DNA from: an uncultured Acidobacteriota bacterium
GTDB taxonomy: Bacteria > Acidobacteriota > Terriglobia > Terriglobales > Acidobacteriaceae
DNA: 64,000 nt
Direction of reading: 5' to 3'
NCBI GenBank assembly: GCA_903832055.1
Contig: CAILAC010000010.1
Span: 744,001 to 808,000 of the forward strand
Both the position numbers and the translations under genes were made by a program. A model generated the notes under the pieces. It made no database searches and had not been told where the DNA came from. It saw only the letters and a program-made list of their open reading frames with translations. Positions 36,911 to 46,774 of this stretch are shown here, one piece after another; the stretch's first letter is position 1; every line of letters begins with the position of its first letter.

Positions 36911-37285
36911 ATGAAAACCGCAATCCTCATCCTCTCGGACCCCAAAAGCGGTTCCGAAGAAGCAGCAGGCCGCGTGTTCAACGCCCTCGCCACCGCCCAC
37001 GACCTCCAGCAGCGCCAGCACACCGTCTCGCTGCTCTTTCTCGGCACCGGCACTCGATGGGCTCCCCTGCTCACGCAAAAAGATCACCCTTTCCACGAGC
37101 TCTTCACCAGCGTCCGCAACTCAGTCGCAGGCGTCTCCTGCGCCTGTTCAGAGGTCTTCGGAGCCCGCGAAGATGTCGAATCCGCCGGTCACACACTGCT
37201 CACCGACAACTCCCTGCCCGGTACCAGCGGCCTGCCCAGCGTTGCCGCCCTACTCGAAAGCGGTTACCAGATACTCACTTTCTAA
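36911..37285 (+). CDS. DsrE/DsrF-like family protein
   Basis: A 124-aa soluble protein with an alternating beta/alpha pattern: AILILSDPKSGSEEAAGRVFNALATAH at the start and VAALLESGYQILTF at the end, as in DsrE-fold sulfur-relay or stress proteins. A Cys pair near the middle (SCACSEVFG) could be redox active or a sulfur acceptor. GGAG lies before the ATG. It is the first gene on the right of the TetR operator region, followed by the flavin-binding protein gene. Confidence 0.75.
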   Translation: MKTAILILSDPKSGSEEAAGRVFNALATAHDLQQRQHTVSLLFLGTGTRWAPLLTQKDHPFHELFTSVRNSVAGVSCACSEVFGAREDVESAGHTLLTDNSLPGTSGLPSVAALLESGYQILTF

Positions 37286-37375
37286 ACCACCAGTCTGCGG
37301 CCTGCCGGTGCGGCCAGTCAGCCCCGGTTGGCCGCACATACTCCCAATTTCCACCCCAGTTACAAGGAACACACC

Positions 37376-37945
37376 ATGCCCCACACCTACGCTGCCACCA
37401 TGTTTTCGGATGAATCAAAAAAGCTCCAGGAGCGTTTCGGCTCCCGCGCCCAGTACGAACGCATCACCCGCTCCGGACAGGGCGAACAGGAACTCGGACT
37501 CCATGAAGCCGAATTCATCGCCGCGCGCAACAGTTTCTACCTCGCCACCGTCACCCCCGATGGCTGGCCCTATATCCAGCATCGCGGCGGGCCAACCGGC
37601 TTTCTCCACGTTCTCGATGAACGCACCCTGGCCTTTGCGGACTACTCCGGAAACAAGCAGTTCATCTCCGTCGGCAACCTCGCCACCAACGACCGCTTCT
37701 CCATCTTCCTGATGGATTACCCCAACCGCACCCGCCTCAAGCTCATTGGACGAGTGCGCATTCTAGAACCTGGCGCCGACCCAGCTCTCGAAACACGCCT
37801 CGCACCCTCAAACCCGCGCATCCGGGTTGAACGCATCTTCCTCCTCGACGTCGTCGGCTTCGATTGGAACTGCTCGCAGCACATCACGCCGCGCTACTCA
37901 GTTGATGAGCTGGAAACAATTCAGCCCCACAAAAGACAGTCCTGA
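37376..37945 (+). CDS. Pyridoxamine 5'-phosphate oxidase-like flavin-binding protein
   Basis: A 189-aa member of the PNPOx-like split-barrel family. Typical features are FIAARNSFYLATVTPDGWPYIQHRGG (FMN-binding strand region), FADYSGNKQFISVGNLATNDRFSIFLMDY in the middle and RLKLIGRVRI afterward. Such proteins use FMN or F420, often as oxidoreductases of unknown substrate. The ATG at 37376 is chosen because AAGGAA lies upstream; an in-frame start 48 bases earlier is possible. It follows the DsrE-like gene by about 90 bases and is probably co-regulated by TetR. Confidence 0.88.
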   Translation: MPHTYAATMFSDESKKLQERFGSRAQYERITRSGQGEQELGLHEAEFIAARNSFYLATVTPDGWPYIQHRGGPTGFLHVLDERTLAFADYSGNKQFISVGNLATNDRFSIFLMDYPNRTRLKLIGRVRILEPGADPALETRLAPSNPRIRVERIFLLDVVGFDWNCSQHITPRYSVDELETIQPHKRQS

Positions 37946-37967
37946 GACCGCCTTATGTGGGGCTGAA
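37920..37967. other. 12-bp perfect inverted repeat spanning a stop codon
   Basis: ttcagccccaca at 37920-37931 pairs with tgtggggctgaa at 37956-37967. The left arm is inside the end of the flavin-binding protein gene. No T-tract is present, so terminator function between this gene and the convergent rho is unproven. Confidence 0.6.
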
Positions 37968-37983
37968 AGGTAGTTCGTTTCTT

Positions 37984-39234
37984 CTAGAGGTGGTTCATGT
38001 TCAGCAGGAACTCGGCATTGTTCCGCACCTTTTCAAGGCGGCTCACCAGCAGTTCCATCGCCTCAACAGGTGACAGAGGATTCAGCACCTTGCGCAGCAC
38101 CCAGATCCGCTGCAGGTCTTCCTTGGGAATCAGCAGCTCTTCCTTACGCGTGCCCGAGCGCTGAATATCGATCGCCGGGAACACCCGCTTGTCCACCAGC
38201 TTGCGATCCAGAATCACTTCCATGTTGCCCGTGCCCTTGAATTCCTCAAAGATCACTTCGTCCATGCGTGAGCCCGTATCAACGAGTGCCGTCGCAATGA
38301 TGGTCAGCGAACCGCCTTCCTCGATATTGCGCGCCGCGCCAAAAAACCGCTTCGGCCGCTGCAGCGCATTCGAATCCACACCGCCCGAAAGCACCTTGCC
38401 CGAAGGCGGCACAATCGTGTTGTAGGCGCGTGCCAGGCGCGTAATCGAATCCAGCAGAATCACCACGTCGCGCTTGTGTTCGACAAGGCGCTTGGCCTTT
38501 TCAATCACCATTTCGGCTACCTGCACGTGGCGCGCCGCCGGCTCGTCAAAGGTCGAGCTGATCACTTCGCCCTTCACCGACCGCTGCATATCGGTCACTT
38601 CTTCCGGACGCTCATCGATCAGCAGCACGATCAGCACTACTTCCGGATGATTGGTGGTTACCGAGTTGGCAATCGATTGCAACAGCATCGTCTTGCCGGT
38701 GCGCGGAGGAGCAACAATCAGCCCGCGCTGTCCCTTGCCCACCGGAGTCAGAAGGTCCATGACACGGCCACTGGTCGCCTCACGCACCGTCTCCATCTTG
38801 ATGCGCTCCTGCGGGTAGAGCGGGGTCAGATTGTCAAAGAGAATCTTGTTCCGCGTCTCCTCGGGAGACTCAAAGTTGATGGCCTCGATTTTCACCAGGG
38901 CAAAATACTTTTCACCCTCATGCGGCGGCCGAACGTTGCCGCTGATCGTGTCGCCCGTCTTCAGGTCAAATTTGCGGATCTGCGAAGGCGAGACATAGAT
39001 ATCGTCCGGGCCGGGTAGGTAGTTGTAGTCCGGTGAGCGAAGAAAGCCGTAGCCGTCAGGCAGGATTTCCAGTACGCCCTCAGCGAAAATATGGCCCTCT
39101 TTTTCGCTCTGTGCCTGAAGAATCTTGAAAATCAAGTCTTGTTTGCGAAGCCCGCTCGCGCCCTGGATATCCAGAGTCCGCGCAATCCGGCTCAATTCTG
39201 TGATGTTTTTCTCTTTTAATTCAGCAATGGTCAT
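37984..39234 (-). CDS. rho: Transcription termination factor Rho
   Basis: Rho is the hexameric ATP-dependent RNA helicase that ends transcription. The N-terminal helical part ([19 protein letters not shown]) and the RNA-binding domain with [30 protein letters not shown] (about 60-90) are visible. The ATP loop is APPRTGKT at about 175-182. Later motifs include [12 protein letters not shown] and [13 protein letters not shown]. Length about 416 aa. The ATG at 39234 is preferred over an upstream in-frame start. It lies downstream of rpoZ on the same strand. Confidence 0.98.
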   Translation of the reverse strand: MTIAELKEKNITELSRIARTLDIQGASGLRKQDLIFKILQAQSEKEGHIFAEGVLEILPDGYGFLRSPDYNYLPGPDDIYVSPSQIRKFDLKTGDTISGNVRPPHEGEKYFALVKIEAINFESPEETRNKILFDNLTPLYPQERIKMETVREATSGRVMDLLTPVGKGQRGLIVAPPRTGKTMLLQSIANSVTTNHPEVVLIVLLIDERPEEVTDMQRSVKGEVISSTFDEPAARHVQVAEMVIEKAKRLVEHKRDVVILLDSITRLARAYNTIVPPSGKVLSGGVDSNALQRPKRFFGAARNIEEGGSLTIIATALVDTGSRMDEVIFEEFKGTGNMEVILDRKLVDKRVFPAIDIQRSGTRKEELLIPKEDLQRIWVLRKVLNPLSPVEAMELLVSRLEKVRNNAEFLLNMNHL

Positions 39235-39366
39235 GAGTACCTGCAATGAAAATCTGCGGAGGACACCTGAAGATCAGGCGGATAGGAAGGAGGGGAGTCT
39301 GTGTAGGGAGGAAGCTCCGGACAAGTAAGAGGCGGGGTTGGTTATTGCGGAGGGTGCAGGCCGCGC

Positions 39367-39594
39367 TTAAGCTGCGCGGCGCTGCTCTACCGTCTGGATC
39401 TCTGGCTCCGCGATGGGGGCCGACATTCCAGGATTGGCATTACGGAATCGGTACAGCACTTCGTTCGTCGTATCCTGCAGCCGGCTGTTCGGCTTGTGAA
39501 GCTTGCGGGTTGCCTTGCTCGCCAGTTGGCACAACTGGTAGCGGTTGGACACATGAGTGAGTGCCCCAAAAATTAGTTCCGAGCGCATATGCAT
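39367..39594 (-). CDS. rpoZ: RNA polymerase omega subunit
   Basis: The 75-aa product matches the small omega subunit that helps assemble RNA polymerase: an N-terminal VSNRYQLCQLASKATRKL segment corresponds to the conserved RYxLVxxxaxRARqL. The start at 39594 is supported by AAAGGAG seven bases upstream; a second in-frame ATG is two codons later. It is followed by rho after about 130 bases, so the two may be co-transcribed. Confidence 0.85.
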   Translation of the reverse strand: MHMRSELIFGALTHVSNRYQLCQLASKATRKLHKPNSRLQDTTNEVLYRFRNANPGMSAPIAEPEIQTVEQRRAA

Positions 39595-40169
39595 CGTTCT
39601 CCTTTGTGGTATTCACTGCCCGGTTCTCCCGGTGCAGAGGACGGCCGTTGAGCGGCGCAATCCTTTTTTGTACTTCTACTTCGGTGCACGGTCTACTGTG
39701 CACTGCCATAACTGTTAGACGCAAAAACAGCGCGTTCAGTTCAAATACTTGCGCAGGTCTTGAAACATTACTGCAAGGCCTGCACATTGACGCATCGCTG
39801 CCTTACTTCTTATCGGCTGCAAAAAGACTCTGATGCAGCTTAGTCCCGTTTTGTTGTTCTCGTGTGTTCAATTCAAGCCACTACGCACCCAATTCACACA
39901 CATGGATAACGCACCAATCCTGCTTGGCGAACCGCAATACAAAATTTTGCGGAATCAAGGCGACGGAGTGCGCAACCAGTCAAAGTTAGCGCGTTTTTCA
40001 GCCTTGTTGGATAGCAAGTATGAATCTATACCCATCTCGATTGCCGGTCAACCCTTTTTTATATCACAATTCTCAAAATCACCTCAACTGGTCCTCTTCT
40101 AGCACCCATCCCTAAATGGCTCCAGTCTGGCTTCCTTAACCCAGCTTCGCCAGCCCTTTTTCGGCCAGG
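39595..40169. other. Intergenic region, no gene seen
   Basis: No supported coding frame. A hairpin gtgcac-ggtctact-gtgcac is near 39694-39713. The region probably carries the rpoZ promoter on the minus strand, but no clear promoter elements were identified. Confidence 0.5.
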
Positions 40170-40388
40170 TTATCGCTGCGTTCTCAACTTCTGCCGGTGC
40201 AATTTCCCGTCCGGTTCCACGCAGACGGGCGCTCCATCTGCATCCCAGCCAGACAACTGATGCCCATTCTCATACGGCTTGCCCGTCCGGCTAAACGCCT
40301 CATCTAACCGAAAAAGCCCCGCAAACATGATCCCAATCATCGGAATTGCAAATAAAAGGGTATCCGCATTCGAAACCTCAACCACCAT
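40170..40388 (-). CDS. Small single-span membrane protein of unknown function
   Basis: Function not recognised. A 72-aa product with one hydrophobic segment (LLFAIPMIGIMFAGLFRLDEAF, about residues 11-32) followed by a charged tail containing GWDADGAPVCVEPDGK. It is probably anchored in the inner membrane with the C-terminus in the cytoplasm. The ATG at 40388 is strongly supported by GGAGGGAG nine bases upstream; a TTG six bases earlier is less likely. It follows the YifB gene on the same strand, about 155 bases away. Confidence 0.65.
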   Translation of the reverse strand: MVVEVSNADTLLFAIPMIGIMFAGLFRLDEAFSRTGKPYENGHQLSGWDADGAPVCVEPDGKLHRQKLRTQR

Positions 40389-40542
40389 CGCCAACAGCTC
40401 CCTCCGGCGTTCAGCTTGCCCTCACTCAAGGGCTACTGAACACACAGGGAGCTCATCGGGCAGCTCTCTTAAAAGCTTTAAGTTACAAAAGTCATAGCTC
40501 TTCCTCGCAACGTCTCATGCCCAGCAGCTCAGGCCCCGTAGC

Positions 40543-42102
40543 TCACGCCCAGTAACTCCGGTCCAGCGTCCGGTACTGAATCGCCTCTGCCAGATGGCTC
40601 ACCGCCAGGCCCGCCGCGCCCTCCAGATCCGCAATCGTCCGCGCCACCTTCAGTATCCGGTCATGCGCCCGCGCGCTCAGCCCCTGCTGCTGCATCGCCC
40701 GCTCCAGCAGCCGCTCCGCATCCGCCCCCAGCTCGCAGTACGCGCGAATCTGCCGCGTCCCCATCTGAGCATTCGCAAATATCTTCTCCCCCGCCTTCTG
40801 AAACCGCTCCCGCTGCCGCTCCCGCGCCCGCATCACCCGCTCACGAATCTGCGCCGAACCCTCCGCCGCTGCCCCGCCCCGCAGCTCCTTGTACTGCACC
40901 GCCGGCACCTCGATATGAATGTCGATCCGGTCAAGCAGCGGCCCTGAAACCTTTGACACATACCGCTGAATCATCGGCGGCGTGCACTGGCACTCCCGCG
41001 ACTTGTCGTTGAAATACCCACACGGGCAAGGGTTCATCGCCGCCGCCAGCATGAACCGCGCCGGAAACGTCAGCGACATCGACGCCCGCGCAATCGTCAC
41101 CGTATGATCCTCCAGCGGCTGACGCATCACCTCCAGCACATTGCGCGGAAACTCCGGCAGCTCATCCAGAAACAGCAGCCCGTTGTGCGCCAGCGAAACC
41201 TCCCCCGGCCGCGGCACCGCCCCGCCCCCAATCAACCCCGCATCTGAAATCGTGTGATGCGGAGCCCGAAACGGCCGCTGCGCCACCAGCCCCCTTGCCG
41301 CATCCAGCACCCCAGCCACCGAGTGAATCTTCGTCGTCTCCAGTGCTTCCTCAAACGTCAGCGGCGTCAGAATCGATGGCAGCCGCTTCGCCAGCATCGT
41401 CTTCCCCGACCCCGGCGGCCCAATCATCAAAATGTTGTGTCCGCCTGCCGCCGCCACCTCCAGCGCGCGTTTGGCCGTCTGCTGCCCGCGCACATCGCTG
41501 AAGTCCGCCGAATAATGATGCAGCTCCCCCAGCAGCTCCTCCGTCGAAACCCGAAACGGCGCGCGCTGCACCTCGCCAAAAAGCGCCGTATTCAGCAGTT
41601 GAATCACGTCCGTCAGCGATTCCACCGGAAAGACATTCACCCCCTCGACCACCGCCGCCTCCGGCGCATTTACCGCTGGCAGCACCAGGTTTTTGATCCC
41701 CCGCGCCCGCGCCAGCACCGCAATCGACAGCACCCCCGGCACCGGCCGCAAACTGCCATCCAGCCCCAGCTCCCCCACCAGCAAAAAGCGGCTCAGATCC
41801 GTCGTCTGCAGCGCCCCATAGGCGCACAAAATGCCAATCGCAATCGGCAAATCAAAGCCCGCGCCCTCTTTCTTGATGTCCGCAGGGGCCAGGTTGATCG
41901 TGATGTGCGTCGGCGGTATCAGGTACCCCGAGTTCTTCATCGCCGCCCGCACCCGGTCGCGACTCTCCCGCACCGCCGCATCCGGCAGCCCCACCGTGTG
42001 GAACTTGTCCTCTTCGGCCACAGTTCCGCTCAGGTCCACCTCTACATCGATCAGATTCGCATCGATGCCGTACACCGCAGCACTCAACACTTTTGCCAGC
42101 AT
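40543..42102 (-). CDS. comM: YifB/ComM-family Mg-chelatase-like AAA ATPase
   Basis: A 519-aa ATPase with an N-terminal Lon-like substrate domain (about 1-170) followed by an AAA+ Mg-chelatase module. Walker A is [15 protein letters not shown], Walker B is [16 protein letters not shown], and a later [10 protein letters not shown]-like [20 protein letters not shown] carries the conserved cysteines. ComM promotes branch migration during natural transformation in other bacteria; whether this strain is competent is unknown. Confidence 0.95.
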   Translation of the reverse strand: MLAKVLSAAVYGIDANLIDVEVDLSGTVAEEDKFHTVGLPDAAVRESRDRVRAAMKNSGYLIPPTHITINLAPADIKKEGAGFDLPIAIGILCAYGALQTTDLSRFLLVGELGLDGSLRPVPGVLSIAVLARARGIKNLVLPAVNAPEAAVVEGVNVFPVESLTDVIQLLNTALFGEVQRAPFRVSTEELLGELHHYSADFSDVRGQQTAKRALEVAAAGGHNILMIGPPGSGKTMLAKRLPSILTPLTFEEALETTKIHSVAGVLDAARGLVAQRPFRAPHHTISDAGLIGGGAVPRPGEVSLAHNGLLFLDELPEFPRNVLEVMRQPLEDHTVTIARASMSLTFPARFMLAAAMNPCPCGYFNDKSRECQCTPPMIQRYVSKVSGPLLDRIDIHIEVPAVQYKELRGGAAAEGSAQIRERVMRARERQRERFQKAGEKIFANAQMGTRQIRAYCELGADAERLLERAMQQQGLSARAHDRILKVARTIADLEGAAGLAVSHLAEAIQYRTLDRSYWA

Positions 42103-42320
42103 AAGAAGTTACCCGCGAGTCTAGCATCCTTACCGCAGTGAGCGAAAAGAGCAAGTCCAGACCATCAAAACCAGTTCGCCTGTGGGCCGCCGAAAGTTTT
42201 CACGCAATCGCCGTCCTTTGTCAGTCAAAATCATCTTCTAACCGGGTTTTACTTGACTCTCTGCGCGATCCGGACAATAACTATCCTACGCAGTTCCCTG
42301 AGACTTCAAAGAGAGACTCT

Positions 42321-42992
42321 ATGGATATGAATGATTATGAAGAGGCTTTTGGCTTAGATGGATCCCCATCGGATTCCGAAAAAGCAACTCCAAAGTATGA
42401 AAAAGCTCTGGAGAAAGCCCATGAGATCCGGCAGTTTGAAATTGAGCTTTACTGGAAGCGCGCCACATACTTCTGGACCTTCATCGCGCTTTCACTCGGC
42501 GGCTATTTAACAATCCTCAGCTCTGGCAAAATCTGTCCACCGGACAAGCCGAATCTGCTGCTCACTGCGTCTAGCTTCGGAGTGGTGTTCTCCTTTGCCT
42601 GGTATCTTGTGAACCGGGCAAGCAAATCCTGGCAAGAGAATTGGGAGCACCACGTCGACCTTCTTGAAGACAAGGTGACCGGCCCGTTGCATAAAACTAT
42701 CCTGAACGACACTTCAAAAGCCCTATGGCCTTTATGGGGACCTTACCCGTTCTCAACCAGTAAGATCAACAGCATTCTGAGCCTCTACGTGCTATCAATT
42801 TTCCTTTACCTCTGGATCAACGAAATCAAGGCCTTTTACTCTCAACTACTCTCGAAATCGAGTGATTGGCACGGACTCATCGTCATCGCGCTCACAGTCA
42901 TCACCCTCGGATTTCTGAGTAAAACGGGAAAGAAATGGCCCATCACCGCCAAGGTTGTTTCGGCTAAAAAGCGGCGAAAGACCATTGAATGA
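42321..42992 (+). CDS. RipA-family-like multi-span membrane protein
   Basis: A 223-aa protein with an acidic N-terminal region, then the segment KALEKAHEIRQFEIELYWKR followed by a hydrophobic pair (about 58-78 and 90-108), an amphipathic middle, and a second hydrophobic pair (about 155-172 and 187-202). The motif EIELYWKRATYFW is typical of proteins annotated as RipA-family octameric membrane proteins. The arrangement also recalls two-membrane-segment (S-2TM/SLATT-like) effectors. The exact role is unknown. Its AT-rich codon use differs from flanking genes, which suggests horizontal transfer. The ATG at 42321 (after AGAGAG) is preferred over a start 183 bases earlier. Confidence 0.7.
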   Translation: MDMNDYEEAFGLDGSPSDSEKATPKYEKALEKAHEIRQFEIELYWKRATYFWTFIALSLGGYLTILSSGKICPPDKPNLLLTASSFGVVFSFAWYLVNRASKSWQENWEHHVDLLEDKVTGPLHKTILNDTSKALWPLWGPYPFSTSKINSILSLYVLSIFLYLWINEIKAFYSQLLSKSSDWHGLIVIALTVITLGFLSKTGKKWPITAKVVSAKKRRKTIE

Positions 42993-43088
42993 TCGGAGCT
43001 TGCTGCCCAATCGCCTGAAATCGCTGCAATTAGGCATAGCGATCAAACATCCATCGAGGACGCGTAAGTACACTACAATCGCCACAGC

Positions 43089-44507
43089 ATGACCAGCCTC
43101 TTCGACCTCTACAAAATCGGCGTTGGCCCATCCAGCTCCCACACCATGGGGCCCATGACGGCGGCTTTTGACTTCGCTTCAGACCTCGCGGACGATAACA
43201 AGCTCGCCGGTGTTTGCCGCGTACAGGTCGATCTTTATGGTTCCCTCGCCTTGACCGGCCTTGGACACGCTACCGACCGCGCCATTCTTCTCGGCCTCAG
43301 TGGAGAATTCCCCGCGCGCCTTGACCCGGAGCAGATCGAACCAACTCTTCAACTCATTCGCGCTGCCAAGCAGCTATTCCTCCATAAGACCCATCCCATT
43401 GCATTCACCGAATCCACCGACCTCCTCTTCCACCGCGACCAGATGTACCCCCCTGGAGCCGTGACCCAGCATCCCAACGGCGTCCGCTTCACCGCCTTCG
43501 ATCCGCTCGGAGCGGTCATCCAATGCCGAACCTGGTTTTCGGTCGGCGGCGGCTTCATCGTAGAAGACGGGGAGGTGGCCCCTACCCCGAAAAAATACCG
43601 AAAGCCAGTGCCCTATCCCTTTCACAGCGCGGCTGAGCTGATCGGTCTGTCGCATCAACACTCGCTCACCATTGCTGAAATCATGATGGCCAACGAGGTA
43701 GAAGTCTTGCCCGGCAAAGGTTCGTTTTCAGTCTCAGATGAAGACGCTGTACGAGCCAAAATCCTCTATATCTGGCAAACCATGCAGGGCTGCATTGCCC
43801 GCGGCATCGCGACACAAGGAATTTTGCCCGGCGGCCTCAACGTCCGCCGCCGCGCCCATCGCCTCGCCGACCGCCTTCGCGAAAAGCAGCAGCAGCAGGC
43901 CCCTGCAGATCCCCTCGCCCCCCTCGACTGGGTCACCGTCTACGCCATGGCCGTCAATGAAGAGAACGCTGCCGGAGGCCGTGTCGTCACCGCCCCCACC
44001 AACGGCGCAGCCGGCGTCATCCCCGCCGTCCTCAGCTACTACCAGAACTTCATTCCCGGCGCCAGCGAAGAAGGCATCCTCCGCTTCTTCCTCACCTCCG
44101 CCGCCATCGGCATCCTTTATAAAGAGAACGCCTCCATCTCCGGCGCAGAAGTCGGCTGCCAGGGCGAAGTAGGCGTCGCCTGCTCCATGGCCGCCGGAGG
44201 CCTCGCCGCAGCCCTCGGCGGCACACCGGGACAAATTGAACACGCCGCAGAAATCGGCATGGAACACAACCTCGGCATGACCTGCGACCCCATCGGCGGC
44301 CTCGTCCAGATTCCCTGCATCGAGCGCAACGCCATGGGCGCAGTCAAAGCCGTCCACGCCACCCGCATCGCCATGCAAGAGCCAGAAGAGCACAAAGTCT
44401 CCCTCGACCAGGTCATCCGCACCATGTACCTCACCGGCCTCGACATGCAATCCCGCTACAAAGAAACCTCCCTCGCCGGCCTAGCCCTCAACATCATCGA
44501 GTGTTAA
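43089..44507 (+). CDS. sdaA: L-serine ammonia-lyase (iron-sulfur type)
   Basis: Converts L-serine to pyruvate and ammonia using a 4Fe-4S cluster. The single-chain enzyme of 472 aa begins with [21 protein letters not shown], the family's opening. The beta domain (about 1-160) precedes the catalytic domain with [38 protein letters not shown] and [19 protein letters not shown], holding the cluster-binding Cys residues. It appears to be transcribed alone. Confidence 0.96.
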   Translation: MTSLFDLYKIGVGPSSSHTMGPMTAAFDFASDLADDNKLAGVCRVQVDLYGSLALTGLGHATDRAILLGLSGEFPARLDPEQIEPTLQLIRAAKQLFLHKTHPIAFTESTDLLFHRDQMYPPGAVTQHPNGVRFTAFDPLGAVIQCRTWFSVGGGFIVEDGEVAPTPKKYRKPVPYPFHSAAELIGLSHQHSLTIAEIMMANEVEVLPGKGSFSVSDEDAVRAKILYIWQTMQGCIARGIATQGILPGGLNVRRRAHRLADRLREKQQQQAPADPLAPLDWVTVYAMAVNEENAAGGRVVTAPTNGAAGVIPAVLSYYQNFIPGASEEGILRFFLTSAAIGILYKENASISGAEVGCQGEVGVACSMAAGGLAAALGGTPGQIEHAAEIGMEHNLGMTCDPIGGLVQIPCIERNAMGAVKAVHATRIAMQEPEEHKVSLDQVIRTMYLTGLDMQSRYKETSLAGLALNIIEC

Positions 44508-44879
44508 TACTCGAAAACTCGACTAAACCGGGTGCCCCCGGTCTGGATTTTCAGACCGGGCTTCCACAAATCCCAACAAATGAATCACCCGCTTTCTTGC
44601 CGACAATTACCGCCCCGCCGCGTAAACTCGAGACAGTCTCGAGACCCGAAATGCGCATAGCAACGCACCAAGATCGCAAATTGCAATAGCAACACTCATA
44701 AAATGCTCAAAATGCACAAAAAAGGGGTACCCCCCCTCCCCCCTCCAATATATTCAAACCCTGCGGTTAATTAACTGGTAAACATCCACAAGCCGGTCAT
44801 CGCATCGAAATGCCCCTTTTCCGGCCCACAAACCCACAAGGCAAAGCACACCGGCAACTCACTCAGTTAATCTGACTCC
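44508..44879. other. Intergenic region with palindromes, no gene seen
   Basis: No gene. It holds the palindromic element at 44529-44561, a short hairpin gtctcgag around 44627-44642, and an AT-rich section with two aaaatgc repeats leading to aaaaaaggggtacccccc at about 44718-44735. Confidence 0.6.
44529..44561. repeat. Palindromic intergenic repeat (GGGTGCCCC-type)
   Basis: Starts with CCGGGTGCCCC and forms a perfect 9-bp hairpin (cccggtctg at 44537-44545, cagaccggg at 44552-44560). Related elements with the same head occur at 49036 and 54186. Confidence 0.7.
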
Positions 44880-45956
44880 ATGCCCGAAGAAGAGGTAACC
44901 GCTCAGCCAGAACCGACTCTTGCGCCCGAATCAGCGCCCAATGAAGCTCCAGAGACGGAGTCCCTCGCGCTTGAGCTTCCGGAATTGCAATCCGCCCAGG
45001 AATCGCCCGTTCCCGAACCGCCCGCGCCGCGCGGCATCGCGCCCATCTGGCACACAATTCTGCTCATCGTTGCCATCTTCGCCTACTCCTTCTGGGGAGC
45101 GCAGCGCGCCGACTCCGGCCTCGACAACCCGCTCGCTCCCGTCCATTCAGCCGTTACCGATTCCCACGGCAAACCCGGCGCAACCGCAGGCCCTGCGAAA
45201 GATGAGGGCGCAGACCATCTCCGCCTCCTCCGCTACGGCCTCTCGGGCGGCCTCGAACTCCTCGTCGTCGTCTGGGTTCTCCTCGGCCTGCGCCTGCGCA
45301 AAATCCCCTTCGCTTCCCTCTTCGGCTCCTGGCCGCGCGGCCTCAATGACATCACCAAAGAGGCCGGCATCGCCGCCGCCTTCTGGCTCTGCTCTATGGT
45401 CGTCCTCGCCGCCTTCGCCCTCTCGTGGAACCTCGCACAGACCCGCTACTACGACTACCAGCTCAAGAAGCAGCAGCCCTCCGCAGCCAGCTCATCAGCT
45501 CCCGGAAGCAAGTCCTCTCCTTCGCCCTCTGCCGCCAAAGCCGCAATCAAATCTCCGCAGCAGGAGCAAACCGACATGGCAAAGGAACTGATGCAGCTGG
45601 CGCCCGCCAACGGCCTCGAGATTGCCGCCTGGGGCCTTCTCTGCCTCATCGTCGGCTTCTCAGAGGAGCTCATTTTCCGCGGCTATCTCCAATCCCAGGG
45701 CATCAGCCTGCTGGGCAGCATTCCCATCAGCATCGTCCTCACCTCGCTGGTCTTCGGCGCAGCCCACGGCTATCAGGGCCTGCGCGGCATCTGCCTCATT
45801 GGCATCTACGGCGCGCTCTTCAGCATCCTCGCCCGGCTCCGCCGCAACCTCTTCCCCGGCATGCTCGCCCACGCCTGGCACGACTTCGCCACCGGCCTCG
45901 CTCTCGCCCTCATCCGCGAATCCCACCTCCTTGACCGCCTGCCTCTATCCTCCTGA
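44880..45956 (+). CDS. CPBP-family intramembrane glutamic protease
   Basis: A 358-aa protein with several hydrophobic segments and a polar Pro/Glu-rich N-terminal tail. The C-terminal CPBP (CAAX protease/bacteriocin processing) domain has the three signatures: EELIFRGYL (about 262-270, catalytic Glu pair), FGAAHGYQG (first His) and HAWHDF (second His). Such proteases cleave membrane-embedded substrates; the substrate is unknown. A Ser/Pro/Lys-rich loop lies at about 205-235. It is followed 58 bases later by rsmE. Confidence 0.9.
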   Translation: MPEEEVTAQPEPTLAPESAPNEAPETESLALELPELQSAQESPVPEPPAPRGIAPIWHTILLIVAIFAYSFWGAQRADSGLDNPLAPVHSAVTDSHGKPGATAGPAKDEGADHLRLLRYGLSGGLELLVVVWVLLGLRLRKIPFASLFGSWPRGLNDITKEAGIAAAFWLCSMVVLAAFALSWNLAQTRYYDYQLKKQQPSAASSSAPGSKSSPSPSAAKAAIKSPQQEQTDMAKELMQLAPANGLEIAAWGLLCLIVGFSEELIFRGYLQSQGISLLGSIPISIVLTSLVFGAAHGYQGLRGICLIGIYGALFSILARLRRNLFPGMLAHAWHDFATGLALALIRESHLLDRLPLSS

Positions 45957-46014
45957 GCGCCAGGCAAATCTCCCTTGCCGGGAATTAACCCACTCTGCTC
46001 TACACTGGACTCTC

Positions 46015-46743
46015 ATGACGCGCCGCCGCTGGATTGCCGACTCCGCCACCGACACCACCGCCAGCCTCCTCGGCCCCCAGGCGGAGCACCTCGCTCGCGT
46101 CCTCCGAGCCCAGCCCGGCACAGAAGCAGATATAGTCGCCAACGGCCGCGTCTATCACGCCTCCATCACCGACGTGAGCCTCGCAGAAGTCCGCTTCCAG
46201 CTACTCGCAGAACTCACCGCCGAACCCGCCCTCCCCATCACCCTCGTCCTCGCCGTCTTCAAGTTCGACCGCATGGAGTGGGCCATCGAAAAAGCCACCG
46301 AGCTCGGCGCTGCCACCATCGTTCCCGTCATCGCCCGCCGCACCGAAAAGCACCTCGCCCAGGCCGCCGAAAAACGCGTCGAACGCTGGCGTCGCATCGC
46401 CCACGAAGCAGCCCAGCAATCCCGCCGCACCGACATACCCACCATCGCCGAACCCATCACCCTGCCCAAGTATCTGGCCATCGAATCCACCACCCAGCGC
46501 ATCCTGCTCGCCGAAGACGAACGCAAAACCACCCTGCGCCAGCGCATTGATGCCGCTGTCCAGACTGCGCAGTCCAATTTGCCAGACTTTGAACTGGCCA
46601 TCGGCCCCGAAGGCGGCTGGACCAGCGAAGAGCTAGCCCTCTTCACCAGGCACAACTGGCAGCCAGCCACCCTCGGCCCCAGAATCCTCCGCGCAGAAAC
46701 CGCCGCCATCGCCGCCGTCAGCATCACCGCCGCCCTGCTCTGA
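46015..46743 (+). CDS. rsmE: 16S rRNA (uracil(1498)-N(3))-methyltransferase
   Basis: RsmE is a SPOUT-fold methyltransferase that modifies U1498 of 16S rRNA. The 242-aa product has an N-terminal RNA-binding part (HLARVLRAQPGTEADIV) and the knotted C-terminal domain with AIGPEGGWTSEE and LGPRILRAETAAIAA. LAVFKFDRMEWAIEKATELGA is also typical. The ATG at 46015 is used; the open frame continues upstream only through the neighbouring protease gene. Confidence 0.95.
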   Translation: MTRRRWIADSATDTTASLLGPQAEHLARVLRAQPGTEADIVANGRVYHASITDVSLAEVRFQLLAELTAEPALPITLVLAVFKFDRMEWAIEKATELGAATIVPVIARRTEKHLAQAAEKRVERWRRIAHEAAQQSRRTDIPTIAEPITLPKYLAIESTTQRILLAEDERKTTLRQRIDAAVQTAQSNLPDFELAIGPEGGWTSEELALFTRHNWQPATLGPRILRAETAAIAAVSITAALL

Positions 46744-46774
46744 CCCCTGATTCCTGATTCCTGACCCCGCGCCC

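Noticed and set aside
39833-40102. 89-residue plus-strand frame between rpoZ and the small membrane protein
   Set aside because: No ribosome binding site, no recognisable motif, and composition typical of intergenic DNA.
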